A stretch of DNA of 42,646 nt from Limiplasma sp031556335 (GTDB taxonomy: Bacteria > Bacillota > Clostridia > Christensenellales > Aristaeellaceae): assembly GCA_031556335.1 (NCBI GenBank), contig JAVBTE010000036.1:1-42646 (forward strand), read 5' to 3'. Below are positions 40,311-42,646 of this stretch, piece by piece. The translations under genes and the position numbers were made by a program. Each line of letters opens with the position of its first letter. The stretch's first letter is position 1. Under the pieces are notes generated by a model. It did not search any database and had not been told where the DNA came from. It saw only the letters and a program-made list of their open reading frames with translations.

Positions 40311-42383
40311 ATGTATACACCCAGACGATTTTGCTTTGCCCTGTTATGCGGTCTGCTCATCAGCGCCATGACGGGCATCGCGTATGCCCAGCCCGGGGCC
40401 CTTGCCATCCAGGGCCCGGACCAGATTGAAGCGCCTTCCTTTTCCGAGGCGGCTCGCGTCTTTTCCTATTCCCTGGCGGGGGAAGCCGCCCCCTCCTCCG
40501 GCGTTCGCTGGGGCGTTACCGACGCCCCCGGCGTCAGCCTGGACGAGAAGGGCACTTTGACCCTGTCCTCCGGCGTGTCCCATGAAAGCCTAACCATTGT
40601 GGCAGAGTGGGACGGCATGGAAGCCCCGCTTTCCAAAACCGTGACCGTTTCGGAATCCCAAATGGTGACCGCCCTGCTTGTGGACGGACCGGATACGCTG
40701 CGGCTTTCGCCCCTTCAGGCGGGAACCGCGTGCTTTGCCGTCCTGGCGCTGGACCAGGACCAGCGGGCCATTCCCTCCGCCCCCGTCTCCTGGCGGGTGA
40801 AGGGCCCCAAGGGCGTTTCCATCACCAGGGACGGCGTTGTCACCGTGCCTGCCGGCCTCACCGAGGGCAGCGTGGTGGTGACCGTTTCCTGCGGCGAACT
40901 GTCGGACCAGAAAACCCTGACCTTGGCCAAAGATGAAGCTGCCGCCCACGCGGTTGTCCTCTCCGGGCCTTCCTACCTCATCGCGCCCGCCCAAGAGGGC
41001 GAAAGCGTCTCCGGGGCCTTGGAGGCCACGGTGCTGGACCAGTACGGCAACGTCCTTCCCGGCGCCAATGTTCAGTGGAGCATAGAGCCCCTGGCGGGCT
41101 GCTCCATCGGCCAGGACGGCGTGCTTATGGTGGAAAAGGGCGCTGCGGAAGGTTTTGTGACCGTGGTGGCCAAAGCGGGCGGCCAAAGCGGCCGCTGGCA
41201 AACCCAGATTATTGGAGAAACGCCCGTGGCTGTGGACTGCGAGCCCCTCGCAGGGGACCAGAACGTGGTCATCCCCGGTGAAGGCGCAGCCACCGCCGCC
41301 TATACCGCCACCATGGTGGACCAATACGGTCAGGTGGTTCTTGGCGGCGTTCGTTGGAGCGTCAGCGGGCCTTCCGGGGTAAGCATGGACGCATCCACCG
41401 GCGTTTTGACGGTGGAAAGCACCGTCAGCCCCACCACGGTCACGGTGACGGCTTCCAGCGGGATGACCAGCGCCAGCAAGAATGTGGCGCTCACATCCCT
41501 GCCGCTTATCAAAAGCTTTTCCATTGAAGGCTCCCACCACGCGGTCAGTGGCCAGGAGGCCCAGTATACCGCCGTGCTTGTGGACCTGAACGGCCGCGCC
41601 ATGCAAAGCGCCGCCGTGGAATGGACCCTTTCCGGCGGCGAAGAAAGCGCCCGCGTCACCGGCCATGGCCTTTCCTGCACTGTGGTTCCGGCCCAGGAAG
41701 GCGCCTATACCCTGACCGCCGCTTATTCCAACAGCTCGGCCACCTTTGACATCGTGGCCAGCGAAGCGGCCCCGGCGCTGTCCGGCATCCGGCTTGCGGG
41801 TCCCGCCGCCATCATGGCCCCGGACAGCGGCGAAGTTTCCTTCCCATATAGCGCCACGGGCAGCGACCAGTACGGCGACGATCAGGACATCTCCGCCGCC
41901 ACCTGGACGCTGGAAGGCAAAGACGGCGTATCCCTGAACGGACAGGGCGGCTCCGCTTCCCTCACCGTGCAAAGCGGCGCGGCCCCGGCCACGGTTACCC
42001 TTACCGCCACGGTGGGCGATGTGACGGGCAGCATAAAGGTGGACATCCTTCCCCCGGAAGCCCCCGCCAAGCAGGAACCTGCCGCCGACCCGGCCTCCAC
42101 CGAGCCGACCCTGGAGCCGGAAGCGGATGCGCCTGCAACCACCGAGGCCAAATCAGACCAGGAACCGGCGGCGACCCCCGTTCAGGAGCCGCCGGCGGAA
42201 CCGCAGGAGGAACCCAAGCAGCCGGAAAAGGCTGTCCCCGCTGAAAAAACCACCAAGGAACCCGAGCACATCCCCGCCGCGCTCAACGAAATCGAAATCG
42301 AATCCGCCGAGACCCCGCTGGGGGTATCCCTTCCCTGGTACCGGCAGGTTCTGAACTGGTTCGGCCGTCTCTTCGGCGGCTGA
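40311..42383 (+). CDS. Secreted Ig-like-repeat protein with Pro/Glu-rich C-terminal region
   Basis: A 690-residue exported protein, probably a surface structural or adhesive protein. The signal peptide ends at about AYA (residue 26). About six repeats of roughly 95 residues follow. Each has a hydrophobic strand, a 'DQYG'-like turn (VLDQYGNVLPG, MVDQYGQVVLG, GSDQYGDDQD), a W strand (VQWSI, VRWSV, ATWTL) and a G.VSM...G.LTV end. This pattern is typical of bacterial Ig-like (Big) modules in intimin-type proteins. Residues about 585-665 are rich in Pro, Glu, Ala and Thr and may span the wall. The end, PWYRQVLNWFGRLFGG, is amphipathic. There is no LPXTG or S-layer anchor. ATG 40311 has AAGGAG upstream. 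Confidence 0.85.
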   Translation: MYTPRRFCFALLCGLLISAMTGIAYAQPGALAIQGPDQIEAPSFSEAARVFSYSLAGEAAPSSGVRWGVTDAPGVSLDEKGTLTLSSGVSHESLTIVAEWDGMEAPLSKTVTVSESQMVTALLVDGPDTLRLSPLQAGTACFAVLALDQDQRAIPSAPVSWRVKGPKGVSITRDGVVTVPAGLTEGSVVVTVSCGELSDQKTLTLAKDEAAAHAVVLSGPSYLIAPAQEGESVSGALEATVLDQYGNVLPGANVQWSIEPLAGCSIGQDGVLMVEKGAAEGFVTVVAKAGGQSGRWQTQIIGETPVAVDCEPLAGDQNVVIPGEGAATAAYTATMVDQYGQVVLGGVRWSVSGPSGVSMDASTGVLTVESTVSPTTVTVTASSGMTSASKNVALTSLPLIKSFSIEGSHHAVSGQEAQYTAVLVDLNGRAMQSAAVEWTLSGGEESARVTGHGLSCTVVPAQEGAYTLTAAYSNSSATFDIVASEAAPALSGIRLAGPAAIMAPDSGEVSFPYSATGSDQYGDDQDISAATWTLEGKDGVSLNGQGGSASLTVQSGAAPATVTLTATVGDVTGSIKVDILPPEAPAKQEPAADPASTEPTLEPEADAPATTEAKSDQEPAATPVQEPPAEPQEEPKQPEKAVPAEKTTKEPEHIPAALNEIEIESAETPLGVSLPWYRQVLNWFGRLFGG

Positions 42384-42456
42384 ACCGGCGCAAAAGCGGC
42401 ATCCGCCATGTAAGTTTCAAGGTTCCTGGCAAAGATACTCTCCCCCTCGGGAGCAA

Positions 42457-42485
42457 AAAGCCCGTCCGCGTTGCGGACGGGCTTT
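42457..42485. terminator. Perfect 13-base inverted repeat, likely bidirectional terminator
   Basis: AAAGCCCGTCCGC pairs with GCGGACGGGCTTT around GTT. Five A bases on its left give a T-run on the minus strand; on the plus strand only TTT follows. It probably ends the Ig-like gene from the left and perhaps a minus-strand gene from beyond the window. Confidence 0.7.
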
Positions 42486-42488
42486 ACA

Positions 42489-42518
42489 CCGCCGACAAAC
42501 TTGTTTGGAGGCGGGATG
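42489..42518. repeat. Dispersed palindromic repeat, copy 2
   Basis: It matches 306-335 at 26 of 30 positions in the same orientation. The stem is CCGCC/GGCGG, then a GA/GA internal mismatch pair, then CAAAC/GTTTG around TT. Confidence 0.55.
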
Positions 42519-42540
42519 CCAGCCTGCTGAAAAAGTCCGT

Positions 42541-42573
42541 TTAGGGGCTGCCGCCCCTAACCCCCGCGCGGGG
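42541..42573. repeat. GC-rich hairpins at the right edge
   Basis: TTAGGGGC pairs with GCCCCTAA (42541-42548 with 42553-42560), and CCCCGCGCGGGG (42562-42573) is a perfect palindrome. No ORF with a ribosome site is seen in 42384-42646. Confidence 0.45.
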
Positions 42574-42646
42574 CGGCGCCCACGCCCCCTAAGTTTTCCA
42601 CGAGTGTAGCCCGGGCAAAAAACACCACAAAACAAAGTGAGAAAAA

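Overview
The window looks like chromosomal DNA from a GC-rich, anaerobic, low-oxygen fermenter of the class Clostridia. The signs are a Firmicutes-type rbgA-rnhB-comM-dprA-topA-trmFO-hslVU gene order, a SpoVB-like flippase, a SpoIID-type protein, a multisubunit [FeFe] hydrogenase, and consistent AGGAGG ribosome sites. A gut Christensenellales-like lineage is a guess from style, not something proved here. No phage, insertion sequence, CRISPR array or rRNA was seen. Almost every gene is chromosomal housekeeping, metabolism or cell surface.

Layout: (1) 1-5010, minus strand: an operon read as DeoR regulator, Gfo/Idh/MocA oxidoreductase, DUF985 cupin, MTAP-like nucleoside phosphorylase, BMP-type nucleoside-binding protein and a nucleoside ABC ATPase cut by the window edge. 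It looks like uptake and phosphorolysis of a nucleoside followed by handling of its sugar. (2) 5154-5503: two tRNA-Ser genes with their own promoter and terminator. (3) 5599-9100: a secreted alpha/beta hydrolase followed by hslV and hslU. (4) 9127-21179: a seven-gene run starting at a good sigma-A promoter: rbgA (apparently starting at CTG), rnhB, a 1427-residue double GT-C glycosyltransferase, comM, dprA, topA and trmFO. (5) 21353-22192, plus strand: a secreted protein of unknown function. (6) 22426-32168, minus strand: an H2-metabolism locus in two transcription blocks. The upstream block has a SPOR-domain membrane protein, a DRTGG protein, an RsbW-like ATPase, a sensory-type [FeFe] hydrogenase homologue, a second DRTGG-like protein and a PHP phosphoesterase. 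The downstream block has a NuoE-like subunit, a HATPase protein, a 2Fe-2S ferredoxin, a NuoF-like subunit and the catalytic HydA. (7) 32187-35583: a DUF6062 protein, dCMP deaminase, SpoVB-like flippase and TrmN6-like methylase. (8) 35580-42383: two large secreted proteins transcribed away from each other from an AT-rich spacer: a SpoIID protein with about eleven SH3-like repeats and an Ig-like-repeat protein.

The most interesting part is the hydrogenase locus. A trimeric-type, electron-bifurcating-style hydrogenase (HydA plus NuoF- and NuoE-like subunits) sits beside a homologue whose H-cluster loop has Ala where the proton-transfer Cys belongs. Around these are two GHKL ATPases, two DRTGG proteins and a PHP phosphoesterase, with no sigma factor, STAS protein or response regulator in sight. 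That is the parts list of a gas- or redox-sensing phospho-relay whose output is unknown. Related gene sets are found in other Clostridia, so it is probably conserved but functionally undefined.
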